From Pseudomonadota bacterium (GTDB lineage: Bacteria > Pseudomonadota > Gammaproteobacteria > Xanthomonadales > Rhodanobacteraceae): a stretch of 32,769 nt of DNA. The notes beneath the pieces are model-generated. The model was given only the letters and a program-made list of their open reading frames with translations. It made no database searches and was not told where the DNA came from. The translations under genes and the position numbers were made by a program. The stretch's first letter is position 1; every line of letters starts with the position of its first letter. The stretch covers positions 1 through 32,769 of the forward strand of contig JAJYQO010000096.1 in assembly GCA_021794575.1 (NCBI GenBank). Direction: 5' to 3'. Positions 8,663-16,629 of the stretch are shown here, in pieces.

Positions 8663-10588
8663 ATGTTGCGCAAATCCCTCGCCGCCGCCGCGCTGGCGAT
8701 CCTGCTCGCCGTGCCGCTGCGCGGCCTGGCCGCGGAAAGCTACGCCGTGCCGCGCGCCGCCGTGCCGGCGCCGGCGGATCGGCCTTATCCGGGCAGCATC
8801 GCCCTGCACGTAGACGCCAGCGACGTGGCGCAAAAGATTTTCCGCGTCCACGAAACCCTCGCGGTGCGGCCGGGCGCGCTGACGCTGCTGTATCCGCGCT
8901 GGATTCCCGGCAACCACGGGCCGTCCGGACCGATCATCGGCATCGCCGGGCTGCAGGTGACGGCGGCGGGCAACAGCCTGCCGTGGACGCGCGACCCGCT
9001 GGATGTGTTCGCCTTCCACGTGGATGTGCCGCAGGGCGTTTCCAGCATCGAGGTGCGCTTCGAGTTCATGAGCCCGACCACGCCACGCTTCGGCCGCGTG
9101 CTGATGGGCCCCGACCTGCTGAACCTGCCCTGGAACGACGTCCTGCTGTATCCGGCCGGCTATTTCACGCGCGACATCACCGTGGACCCCAGCGTCACGC
9201 TGCCGGCCCGCTGGCGGCACGCCAGCGCGCTGACGCCGGCGCAACGCACGGGCGACACGCTGCGCTTCGCGCCGACTCCGCTCGACATGCTGGTGGACTC
9301 GCCGCTGGTCGCCGGCAAGTACTTCGAGCGCGTGCGCCTGAATCCCGGCGCCAAGGTGCCGGTGCACCTCGACGTGGTGGCGGACAACCCCCTGCAGCTG
9401 AAGATTCCGCCGGCGCTTCTCAAAGCGCACGAGAACCTGGTTACCCAGGCCGTGCGCCTGTTCGGATCGCAGCACTACCGGCACTATGACTTCCTGCTGT
9501 GGATCTCCGATGCCATCGGCGGCCAGGGCCTCGAGCATCACCAGTCCAGCGAGGACGGCACCGGACTCGGCTACTTCACCGACCCGGCCAAGTGGTTCGA
9601 CCGCGATCTGCTGCCGCACGAGTACACGCACTCGTGGAACGGCAAGTTCCGCCGTCCGGCCGACCTGTGGACACCCAACTTCAACGTGCCCATGCAGGAC
9701 ACGCTGCTATGGGTGTACGAGGGCCAGACGCAGTATTGGGGCTACGTGCTGGCCACGCGCAGCGGGCTGTGGGACAAGCGGCAGGCGCGCGACGTATTCG
9801 CCGCCGAGGCATCCAGCATGGCGCTGCGCACCGGCCGCAGTTGGCGCAGCGTGGAAGACACCACCAACCAGCCGATCATCGACAAGAACCGCATCCTCTC
9901 CCCCGACTGGGCCAACTGGCAGCGCGGCGAGGACTATTACATCGAGGGCGCGCTGACCTGGCTCGACGTGGACGCGCGCATCCGCCAGCTCACCCACGAC
10001 AGGAAGTCGCTGAACGATTTCGCGCGCGCCTTCTTCGGCGTCGACGACGGCCGCGTGGATACGCTCACCTACACGTACGCAGACATCATCAGGGCGCTCG
10101 ACCGGATCGCGTCCTACGACTGGAAGCGGTTCCTCGATCAGCACATCTACGCCGTGCGCGTGGCGCCGCCGCTGGGCGGCCTCACGCGCGCCGGCTGGAA
10201 GCTGGTGTACACCGATCAGCCCAACGCCTACCTCGAGGCCGCCGAAGCACAGCGCAAGTTCCACGACGATGCCGCCTCGATCGGCTTCGTGGTCGGCCGC
10301 GACGGCGCACTGCTGGACGTGCAGCACGACGGCCCCGCCTTCCAGGCCGGCCTCGCCCCGGGCATGAAGCTGGTAGCGGTCGGTGACCGGGTGTACAGCA
10401 ACGACGCGTTGCGCGAGGCCATCACCGCGGCCAAGGGTGATACCGCGCCGATCCGGCTGACGGTGGAAAACCAGGGCCACGTGTATACGGTTGAGGTGAA
10501 TTACCACGGCGGCCTGCGTTATCCGCACCTGGCGCGCATCCCGGGCACGCCGGACTACCTCGACCAAGTCCTCAGCCCGCTGCGCTGA
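8663..10588 (+). CDS. Secreted M61-family peptidase with PDZ domain (second of tandem pair)
   Basis: Paralogue of the preceding gene, 641 residues, same architecture: signal peptide 1-24, beta-rich N-terminal domain, zinc motif HEYTH at 319-323, third ligand Glu 353 in WVYEGQTQYWG, and a C-terminal PDZ domain at about 536-619. The core around the metal site is nearly identical between the two copies, with shared HSWNGKFRRP and DLWTPNFNVP. The N-termini and the stretch after the catalytic Glu have diverged, so this is an old duplication rather than a recent copy. The ATG at 8663 is supported by GGAGA at 8652-8656. Both copies keep all metal ligands, which suggests both are active, perhaps on different substrates. 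Confidence 0.9.
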   Translation: MLRKSLAAAALAILLAVPLRGLAAESYAVPRAAVPAPADRPYPGSIALHVDASDVAQKIFRVHETLAVRPGALTLLYPRWIPGNHGPSGPIIGIAGLQVTAAGNSLPWTRDPLDVFAFHVDVPQGVSSIEVRFEFMSPTTPRFGRVLMGPDLLNLPWNDVLLYPAGYFTRDITVDPSVTLPARWRHASALTPAQRTGDTLRFAPTPLDMLVDSPLVAGKYFERVRLNPGAKVPVHLDVVADNPLQLKIPPALLKAHENLVTQAVRLFGSQHYRHYDFLLWISDAIGGQGLEHHQSSEDGTGLGYFTDPAKWFDRDLLPHEYTHSWNGKFRRPADLWTPNFNVPMQDTLLWVYEGQTQYWGYVLATRSGLWDKRQARDVFAAEASSMALRTGRSWRSVEDTTNQPIIDKNRILSPDWANWQRGEDYYIEGALTWLDVDARIRQLTHDRKSLNDFARAFFGVDDGRVDTLTYTYADIIRALDRIASYDWKRFLDQHIYAVRVAPPLGGLTRAGWKLVYTDQPNAYLEAAEAQRKFHDDAASIGFVVGRDGALLDVQHDGPAFQAGLAPGMKLVAVGDRVYSNDALREAITAAKGDTAPIRLTVENQGHVYTVEVNYHGGLRYPHLARIPGTPDYLDQVLSPLR

Positions 10589-10669
10589 GGCGGACGAGAC
10601 GCCCCCGCGGCAACTCGACCGGCTACGACGCGCACGCCATACTCACCGGACTGTCGCCGCGGCGCATCC

Positions 10670-11023
10670 ATGTCGTTGAATCCGTTCCTGGCCTGGTTGG
10701 CGGTGCTGGTGTTCGACACCTGCGGCCAGCTCGCCTTCAAGAGCGCCGCGCACCATGCCGAGGGTGATGGCCTGGCGCACTGGCGCGCCATGGCCGCGCG
10801 GCCCTGGCTGTGGCTGGGCATCGTCGCCTTCGTGGTCGAGTTCATCGCCTGGCTGGCGTTCCTCTCGCTGGTGCCGCTGGCCGAAGCCGTGCTGCTGGCC
10901 ACGCTGAACATGGTCACGGTGATGCTGGGCGGGCGCCTGCTGTTCGACGAGAAGCTCACGCCGCGGCGCATGGCCGGCGTGCTACTGATCGCCAGCGGCG
11001 TGATCCTGGTGGGGCTGGGATGA
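10670..11023 (+). CDS. Small four-helix DMT/SMR-type transporter, subunit 1
   Basis: A 117-residue integral membrane protein with four predicted helices and the Drug/Metabolite Transporter signature (PLAEAVLLATLNMVTVMLGG, then DEKLTPRRMAGVLLIASGV at the C-terminus). It is half the size of a ten-helix EamA protein and must work as a dimer. Its stop overlaps the start of the next gene (ATGA at 11020-11023), which encodes a second protein of the same type, so a heterodimer like EbrAB, MdtIJ or ArnEF is likely. The nearby remains of a DegT-family aminotransferase make a sugar-lipid flippase role (ArnE/ArnF-like) more attractive than drug efflux, but this is inference. The ribosome binding site is weak. 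Confidence 0.75.
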   Translation: MSLNPFLAWLAVLVFDTCGQLAFKSAAHHAEGDGLAHWRAMAARPWLWLGIVAFVVEFIAWLAFLSLVPLAEAVLLATLNMVTVMLGGRLLFDEKLTPRRMAGVLLIASGVILVGLG

Positions 11024-11415
11024 AACCGAGCTGGCGCTACTACGTGACCGGCTTCCTGGTGCTGATGGCCTTCGACACACTTTCGCAACTGTGCTTCAAG
11101 CTGGCTGCGCTGCACGCCGCCCCCTTCGCCGCCGATGGCCCCTGGCTGCTGCGCGTGGCACGCGAGCCCTGGGTGTACGGCGCCATCGCCGGCTATCTGG
11201 GCGCGTTCGTGACCTACATGGGCCTGCTCAGGCACGCACCCGTGGGGCCGGTGTTCGCCGCCTCGCATCTGAATGTGGTCAGCGTGCTGCTGGTTTCGGC
11301 ATGGTTGCTGCACGAACGGCTGAGCCTGCCGCAATCGGTCGGCGCGGTGCTGATCGTGTTCGGCATCCTGGTGCTGGCGCGCACCGAGCGGGGCAATGAC
11401 GCTGCTGCGCGCTGA
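11020..11415 (+). CDS. Small four-helix DMT/SMR-type transporter, subunit 2
   Basis: A 131-residue, four-helix membrane protein homologous in layout to the preceding gene: a Gln/Phe/Lys motif after helix 1 (LSQLCFKLAA), then PVGPVFAASHLNVVSVLLVS and ERLSLPQSVGAVLIVFGI. Its ATG overlaps the upstream stop by four bases (ATGA), so translation is coupled and a 1:1 complex is expected. The start of the decayed aminotransferase (11396) in turn lies inside the 3' end of this gene, the mark of a once tightly packed three-gene operon. The transported substrate is unknown. Confidence 0.75.
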   Translation: MKPSWRYYVTGFLVLMAFDTLSQLCFKLAALHAAPFAADGPWLLRVAREPWVYGAIAGYLGAFVTYMGLLRHAPVGPVFAASHLNVVSVLLVSAWLLHERLSLPQSVGAVLIVFGILVLARTERGNDAAAR

Positions 11416-12094
11416 GCTGTCGCCTACCGGGGGGCTGCCGGCGCGCTGACGCGATTTCGCGCCGCCCTGGCACCATGACAGCGCCGCGCAGGCGTCAGCC
11501 TGGCTGGGGGCCGACTGGGCGCTGCGGACCCTGGCGCCGCAGCAGCGCCGTGTCGTGCTGCCCGCCTGCACCCGTCCGCTGGTCGCCGCGGCGATACTGC
11601 GCGCCGGGTTGACTCCGCGCCTGTGCGACACCCGCCCGGGGCATTTCGATTTCGATCCCGGGCAACTGGCCGACTGCTGCGATGCCGACACGCTGGCTAT
11701 CGTCAGCACGCACCTGGCCGGCCGCGTTGCCGACATGGCGCTGGCCCGGCGCCCGCCGCCAATTGCGGCGCGTTCGTGATCGAGGATGTCGCGCAAGCGT
11801 TCGGCGCGCAGGCGAGCAGCCTCGGGCTGGCCGGCGATATCGGCACGTACAGCTTTTCGGTCGGCACAGGCCTGACCCTGTACGAAGGCGGCCTGTTGCT
11901 GGCGCGCGATGCCCGCGTGCGCGACGCGTTGGACGATGCCGAACGCAGCTTGCGGCGACACGCGCCGCTGCTGGAACTGCGCCGCTGTGCCGAGCTGTTG
12001 GGTATGCTGTCGGGCCATGCCGCGCTGTATCGGCTGGCTGCGCCCGCAGGCAATGACGCGGGTGCTGGCCGCGCAGCACGCGGCACTGGACTGA
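11396..12094 (+). pseudogene. Decayed DegT/DnrJ/EryC1-type PLP aminotransferase
   Basis: Remains of a sugar aminotransferase of the DegT/DnrJ/EryC1 family, recognisable over three pieces. An ATG at 11396 opens the family-like N-terminus ELSPTGGLPAR, which hits an in-frame TGA at 11447-11449. The same frame then resumes (RDFAPPWHH, VVLPACTRPLVAAAILRAG, IVSTHLAGRVADM) to about 11760. From there the homology continues one frame back (GAFVIEDVAQAFGAQ, LAGDIGTYSFSVGTGLTLYE), showing a single-base loss between about 11750 and 11761. In the Schiff-base motif the codon at 11866-11868 is ACA (Thr) where active members have Lys. Another shift near 12035 is likely (continuing as WLRPQAM). The final part, roughly half of a normal family member, is absent. 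The stop, frameshift, lost catalytic Lys and truncation together leave little doubt that it is inactive. Confidence 0.85.
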
Positions 12095-12166
12095 GCCGGC
12101 GACGCCCCGCCCGTGTGGCCGCGACAAGGGCTTTGCCTTGCCATGAGCCTGTGCTCTACACCACGT

Positions 12167-12184
12167 TCTTACGGGTTCGTAAGA
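12167..12184. repeat. Perfect 7-bp palindrome upstream of the hydrolase gene
   Basis: TCTTACG at 12167-12173 and CGTAAGA at 12178-12184 form a perfect stem with a GGTT loop, in an A/T-richer island. It lies between the end of the aminotransferase remnant and the hydrolase start at 12258. No T-run follows, so a terminator is not well supported. An operator or a transcript hairpin is equally possible. Confidence 0.5.
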
Positions 12185-12257
12185 TCATGCTTTGCGCGCG
12201 GTCAGCCGCACAATGGCAAAGTATCGCCAGGAATCCAGCCTTTTTGTTGCCTCTCCG

Positions 12258-13130
12258 ATGCCCAAACAAGTCGATTACCTACTGCCCGGCGGACGCCACG
12301 GCGTCCTGCTGATCCATGGCCTGACCGGCACGCCGGCGGAGATGCGCTTCGTGGCCAAGGGGCTGCATCGGCGCGGCTACACGGTGTACGCCATGCAACT
12401 GGCCGGACACTGCGGCAGCACCGAGGATCTGCTGGCCACCGGCTGGCGTGACTGGGCGGCCAGCGTGCGCGCGGCCGCCGACCGTCTATCTGCGCAGGTG
12501 GACCGGCTGTTCGTCGGCGGCCTGTCGATGGGCGCGCTGCTGGCGTTGAACTACGCTCTGGAGCAGCCGGACGCCGTGCACGGCCTGGCGCTGTACGGCA
12601 CCACCTTCCGCTATGACGGCTGGGCCGTGCCGGCCATCGGCAAGCTCTCGTTCCTGTTGCCATGGGTGGTGCCGCTGGGCATCGGCCGCAAGCGCAGCTT
12701 CACCGAGGTGTTTCCCTACGGACTACGCGACGAGCGCATGCGCCAGCGCATCGTCGGCGCCATGTTCGGCGAGGACTCCAGCAGCGCTGGCCTGCCCGGC
12801 AATCCGTGGCCGTCGCTGGCCGAGCTGTACCGGCTGGCACGCCACGTGCGCGGGCGACTGCACCAGATCCGCACGCCCGCCCTGGTGGTGCATGCCACCG
12901 AGGACGACGTGGCCAGCCTGCGCAACGCGCGTGTCCTGCTGGACCACCTCGGCGGCGCCACCGAGCTTCTGGAGTTGCCGCAGAGCTACCACATGGTCAC
13001 GCTGGACGGCGAACGCGAGCGCCTCATCGAGGGCTCGGCGGGCTTTTTCCAACGTCTGTTGCGCGCCGCACATCCGACGCACGAAGCCGCCTCCCCCTCC
13101 CTCACGTTGCGCGCCGTCGGCGCGGACTGA
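12258..13130 (+). CDS. Alpha/beta-hydrolase, Est30-like carboxylesterase/thioesterase
   Basis: A 290-residue cytoplasmic alpha/beta-hydrolase resembling bacterial carboxylesterase Est30. It has the oxyanion-loop motif LLIHGLTGTPAEM at about residues 18-30 and a nucleophile elbow GGLSMG with Ser90. The acid is Asp216 or Asp217 in HATEDDV, and His245 lies in QSYHMVTLD. The ATG at 12258 is preferred because homologues begin close to this point. An ATG at 12213 would add 15 residues, and neither start has a strong ribosome binding site. It stands 89 bp upstream of the ACP gene and the ketoacyl synthase gene in the same direction. In that setting release or editing of an acyl chain from the carrier protein is a reasonable hypothesis, but a general esterase role cannot be excluded. 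Confidence 0.82.
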   Translation: MPKQVDYLLPGGRHGVLLIHGLTGTPAEMRFVAKGLHRRGYTVYAMQLAGHCGSTEDLLATGWRDWAASVRAAADRLSAQVDRLFVGGLSMGALLALNYALEQPDAVHGLALYGTTFRYDGWAVPAIGKLSFLLPWVVPLGIGRKRSFTEVFPYGLRDERMRQRIVGAMFGEDSSSAGLPGNPWPSLAELYRLARHVRGRLHQIRTPALVVHATEDDVASLRNARVLLDHLGGATELLELPQSYHMVTLDGERERLIEGSAGFFQRLLRAAHPTHEAASPSLTLRAVGAD

Positions 13131-13219
13131 GCGCGCGCGGGCGCAGTGCGCCCATGCGCTCCGGTATGCTTGCGCGACCAGCCGGCAATCCGCCGGCACA
13201 CGGTCAGGAGAACCGCCCC

Positions 13220-13492
13220 ATGAGCGACCAGGTCGCCGACACCATCTTCGACATCATCGCCAAGGAAGCGAATATCGACCGCGCCAGGATCACGCTGGAC
13301 TCGACGCTCAAGGACCTCGAAATCCAATCGCTGGACGCGGTGCAGATCCTGTTCGAAATCGAGGATCACTTCAAAGTCACCATGCCCGACCGCGATCCCA
13401 GCTTCGACACCGAATCGGTCAAGGGCCTGGTGGAAACGGTGCAGAAGCTGCTGGCCGCGCAGAGCGCCACGCCGCCCGCCGACAACAGTTGA
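13220..13492 (+). CDS. Stand-alone acyl carrier protein
   Basis: A 90-residue acidic carrier protein, to be loaded with 4'-phosphopantetheine on Ser37 in EIQSLDAVQILFEIEDHF. The residue before the Ser is Gln where the housekeeping AcpP has Asp (DSL), so this is a specialised ACP rather than the fatty-acid synthase ACP. Helix I (TIFDIIAKEANID) and helix II are well formed. A Pro/Ala tail extends past helix IV. The ATG at 13220 has AGGAG at 13206-13210, nine bases upstream. The ketoacyl synthase starts nine bases after its stop codon, so the two are almost certainly co-translated partners. Confidence 0.93.
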   Translation: MSDQVADTIFDIIAKEANIDRARITLDSTLKDLEIQSLDAVQILFEIEDHFKVTMPDRDPSFDTESVKGLVETVQKLLAAQSATPPADNS

Positions 13493-13500
13493 GTCGCGCC

Positions 13501-14712
13501 ATGCGCCGCGTGGTCATCACCGGGCAGGGGGCGGTGACGCCGCTGGGCCTGACCTGCACCGCAACCTGGGACGCCCTCAAGGCCGGTCGTTGCGCCATCG
13601 CGCCGCTGCAGTCGCTGCCGCGCGATGGTCTGCGCGCCGGCATCGCCGCCGAGGTGCGCGATTTCGATCCGCTGCAGCACTTCGACGAAAAGCGCCTGAT
13701 CCTGCTGGACCGCGTCAGCCAATTCGCGCTGGTGGCCGCGCGCGAGGCAGTGGCGCAGGCGGGTCTCGAGTTCCGCGCCAGCGGGCTGGGCGCGCGCACC
13801 GCCTGCATCGTCGGCACCGGCACCGGCGGCGAGCTGACCCACGACGAAGCCTCGCGGCGCATGTACGCGGACAACAATCCGCGCGTGCATCCACTGACCA
13901 TCGTGCGCGCGATGGCCAACGCGCCGGCTTGCCAGATCAGCATGGAGTTCGGTCTGACCGGGCCGGCCTTCGCCGTGTCCAGCGCCTGCGCGTCCAGCAA
14001 CCATGCGCTGGCGCAGGCGCTGCAGATGATCCGCTGCGGCATGGCCGACGTTGCCGTGGCCGGCGGCACCGAAGCCTGCATCTCGCTGAGCGGCGTGCGC
14101 GCCTGGGAAGCCATGCGCGTGCTCGCCGACGACACTTGCCGTCCTTTCTGCAAGCAGCGCCGCGGCCTGGTGCTGAGCGAAGGTGCGGCGCTGTTCGTGC
14201 TCGAGGACTACGAGAGTGCGCGCGCGCGCGGCGCCACGATCCTGGCCGAGTTCGCCGGCGCCGGCATGAGCAGCGACGCCGGCGACATCGTGTACCCCAA
14301 GGCCGAGGGCGCCGCCGGCGCCATGCGCCTCGCGCTCGCCGACGCGGGCCTGGCCCCGGAACGCATCGGCTACATCAATGCGCATGGCACCGGCACGCCG
14401 GCCAACGATCCCACCGAGACGCAGGCCATCCGCACCGTGTTCGGCGCGCATGCCGACGCGCTCCTCGTGTCTTCGACCAAATCCATGCACGGCCACGCGC
14501 TGGGTGCGGCCGGCGCGCTCGAACTGGTGGCCACGCTCGGCGCGCTGCGCGAGGGCGTGATCCCGCCCACGGTCAATTTCCTCGATCCCGATCCCGCCTG
14601 CGACCTGGATTACGTGCCCAACACGGCGCGCCAGCAGCCGGTCGAATGCGCGCTCAGCAACTCGTTCGCTTTCGGCGGGCTCAACGCCGTGCTGGCGCTG
14701 CGGAGGATCTGA
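13501..14712 (+). CDS. Beta-ketoacyl-ACP synthase, FabF/KAS-II type
   Basis: Condensing enzyme that extends an acyl chain on an ACP by decarboxylative Claisen condensation. The 403 residues have the thiolase-fold motifs of KAS I/II: active Cys163 in VSSACASSNHAL, His295 in NAHGTGTPANDPTE, Lys327 and His332 in STKSMHGHALGAAG, and the C-terminal NSFAFGGLNAV. All catalytic residues are present, so it is not a chain-length-factor type. The ATG at 13501 follows the ACP stop directly. No ketoreductase, dehydratase or malonyltransferase gene is nearby, so it must either borrow these from primary fatty-acid synthesis or perform a single condensation. It is followed 28 bp later by hemD on the same strand. 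Confidence 0.92.
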   Translation: MRRVVITGQGAVTPLGLTCTATWDALKAGRCAIAPLQSLPRDGLRAGIAAEVRDFDPLQHFDEKRLILLDRVSQFALVAAREAVAQAGLEFRASGLGARTACIVGTGTGGELTHDEASRRMYADNNPRVHPLTIVRAMANAPACQISMEFGLTGPAFAVSSACASSNHALAQALQMIRCGMADVAVAGGTEACISLSGVRAWEAMRVLADDTCRPFCKQRRGLVLSEGAALFVLEDYESARARGATILAEFAGAGMSSDAGDIVYPKAEGAAGAMRLALADAGLAPERIGYINAHGTGTPANDPTETQAIRTVFGAHADALLVSSTKSMHGHALGAAGALELVATLGALREGVIPPTVNFLDPDPACDLDYVPNTARQQPVECALSNSFAFGGLNAVLALRRI

Positions 14713-14740
14713 GGCGCGCCGCGTCCGCCGGAATCGCCCC

Positions 14741-15553
14741 ATGCCCCGCACGCGCGCCATCACGAGTCGACCACAGCTGCCGCTGCGCGGCGCCAAACTG
14801 ATCCTGACGCGCAGCGCAGGCACCGCGCGCGGCGAAGTGCGGCGTGTGCGCAGATTGGGCGGCACACCGCTGCTGCTGCCCGGCACGCGCATCGCGGCAC
14901 CCGCTGATCCCACCGCCGCGCGCGCCGCGCTGACCGCGGCACTGCGCGTGCCCATATGTATCTTCGTCTCGCCTGCCGCGGTACGCGCCGCGGCCAAGCT
15001 GGGCGCGATCCGACCCGGCCGCCGCACGCGCGTGGTGGCGGTGGGCGCGGCCACCGCACGCGCACTGCGCCGCCACGGCGTGGCTGATGTGCAAACCCCC
15101 GTACGCGCCGACAGCGAGGGCCTGCTGGCATTGCCTGCCTTGCAACCGCCGCTGACGCGCGTGGCGCTGGTGGGCGCGCCGGGCGGGCGCGAGCTATTGC
15201 CGCAAACACTGGCGGCGCGCGGCGCACGCGTGTTGCGCGCCGAGGTGTACCGGCGCCTGCCGGCACGCCTGGACCGGCGCCATCATGTCGCCCTGGCGAT
15301 GGCGCGCGCGCCGCGCTACGTGCTGCTTTCCAGCGGCGAGGCGCTGCACAACCTGCCGCGCGCGCTGCCGTTGGCGGCGCGCGCGCGGCTGCTGGATGCC
15401 ACTGCCATCGCCAGCAGCGCACGTCTTGCGCGGGCCGCGCACGCGGCGGGTTTCGCGCGCGTTGAAATCGCCGCCTCGGCGCTCAGCGCCGACCTGGTGG
15501 CCGCTGCCGTGCGGGCGCACCGGGCACGGCAGCGGCGCGGACCGACGACCTGA
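14741..15553 (+). CDS. hemD: Uroporphyrinogen-III synthase
   Basis: Cyclises hydroxymethylbilane to uroporphyrinogen III in tetrapyrrole synthesis. The 270 residues compare with about 246 in E. coli. The family is poorly conserved, but its landmarks are visible: an N-terminal LILTRSAGTA strand, FVSPAAVRAA, VVAVGAATARAL, ADSEGLLALPAL, VALVGAPGGRELLPQTLAARGA and EVYRRLPAR. It is very Arg/Ala-rich. The call is strengthened by the two following genes, hemX and hemY, which accompany hemD across gammaproteobacteria. hemC, which usually precedes it in enterics, is not here; the ketoacyl synthase takes its place. The ATG at 14741 is the first in frame that gives the expected N-terminus. Confidence 0.9.
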   Translation: MPRTRAITSRPQLPLRGAKLILTRSAGTARGEVRRVRRLGGTPLLLPGTRIAAPADPTAARAALTAALRVPICIFVSPAAVRAAAKLGAIRPGRRTRVVAVGAATARALRRHGVADVQTPVRADSEGLLALPALQPPLTRVALVGAPGGRELLPQTLAARGARVLRAEVYRRLPARLDRRHHVALAMARAPRYVLLSSGEALHNLPRALPLAARARLLDATAIASSARLARAAHAAGFARVEIAASALSADLVAAAVRAHRARQRRGPTT

Positions 15554-15588
15554 TCGGAAGCGCGCGCCGCTGCTGCTAGCATTCCGGC

Positions 15589-16629
15589 ATGGACGATAAC
15601 CCCATTCCCGCGCCATCCCGGGCGTCACGCTGGCGCAGCGTGATCCGGGCGCTGCCGTTCCTGGCCATCGTGCTGCTCATTGCCGCGCTCGGCCAGTCTT
15701 ACTACGCCGAGCGCGCCGCGCGGCACGCCTTGCTGCTGGCAAGCCAACAAGGCGAGCGCGTCGCCGCGTTGCAGGATGCGCTAGGCAACTTGCAGCAGGA
15801 ACGCGGCAGCCTCAGCCAGCGTCTCGACGACGCCGCTGCAGTCAACCGCGCGCTGCGCGAGGAACTGCTGGGCTTGCGCGAACGCACGCGCACGCTGGAG
15901 GACGCGCTGGCCGCGCTCAGCGAATCCCGCAACGGCGGCACCCAGGCGCTGCGGCTGGACGAAGCCGAGTTCCTGCTGCGCATGGCCGCGGAGCGCTACC
16001 GGCTGTTCCACGACGCAGCCGGCGCGCTGGACGCCACGCACCTGGCCGCGCAGGCGCTGGCCGGCGTCGACGCGCCGGTGTACGCGCCGTTGCGCGGCGA
16101 CGTCACCGCCGCCGCGACCGCACTGCAGCAGCTGCGCCCGGCCGACCGCCAGCAGCAGTTGGACACTCTGGCCGTGCTGCGCGAGCAGGTTTGGCAGTTG
16201 CCGCTGGCCGATGCTGCGCCGGCTTCGGCCACGCAGGCCGGCGTGCTGGCCCGCATCGGCCACGCGCTGGCCGGATTGGTGCGCATCCGCCGCACCGCGC
16301 AGGCGCCGCTGGCCGGCGCCGGCGCTGATTTGATGCATGAATTGCTGGCGCTGGATCTGGCGCAAGCGCAGAGCGCGCTGCTGGCCTGGGACGGCACCGC
16401 CTACGCCTCGGCGCTGGCGGCTGCGCACGGCCTGTTCGACGCGCGCTTCGCCGCCGCCACACCTGCCGCGCAGCAGTTCGCCGCACAACTGGCCACGCTG
16501 CGCCCGCTACCCGCCACACCGCTGCCGCAACTGGATGCGGCGCTGACCGAGCTGCGCCGCCTGCGCGCGCTGGATGCCCTGCAGTCCACCGCGGCGCCGG
16601 TGTCCGCATCGCGGGGTGCACACCGATGA
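15589..16629 (+). CDS. hemX: HemX-like membrane protein
   Basis: A 346-residue single-pass inner-membrane protein of the HemX family (PF04375 type). It has a short cytoplasmic N-terminus, a transmembrane helix at about residues 19-37, a coiled coil at about 50-115 rich in Leu/Gln/Arg/Glu heptads, and a helical C-terminal domain (RLDEAEFLLRMAAERYRL and following). Despite the old name, E. coli HemX has no proven methyltransferase activity; the family is believed to support heme synthesis as a membrane scaffold. It starts at ATG 15589, 35 bp after hemD, and its stop overlaps the hemY start (ATGA at 16626-16629), so the two are translationally coupled. Confidence 0.88.
   Translation: MDDNPIPAPSRASRWRSVIRALPFLAIVLLIAALGQSYYAERAARHALLLASQQGERVAALQDALGNLQQERGSLSQRLDDAAAVNRALREELLGLRERTRTLEDALAALSESRNGGTQALRLDEAEFLLRMAAERYRLFHDAAGALDATHLAAQALAGVDAPVYAPLRGDVTAAATALQQLRPADRQQQLDTLAVLREQVWQLPLADAAPASATQAGVLARIGHALAGLVRIRRTAQAPLAGAGADLMHELLALDLAQAQSALLAWDGTAYASALAAAHGLFDARFAAATPAAQQFAAQLATLRPLPATPLPQLDAALTELRRLRALDALQSTAAPVSASRGAHR

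Noticed and set aside
11447-11449. TGA as selenocysteine or programmed recoding in the aminotransferase
   Set aside because: The same gene also has a frameshift, a lost catalytic Lys and a missing C-terminus, so decay is the simpler explanation; no SECIS-like structure or slippery heptamer was evident.
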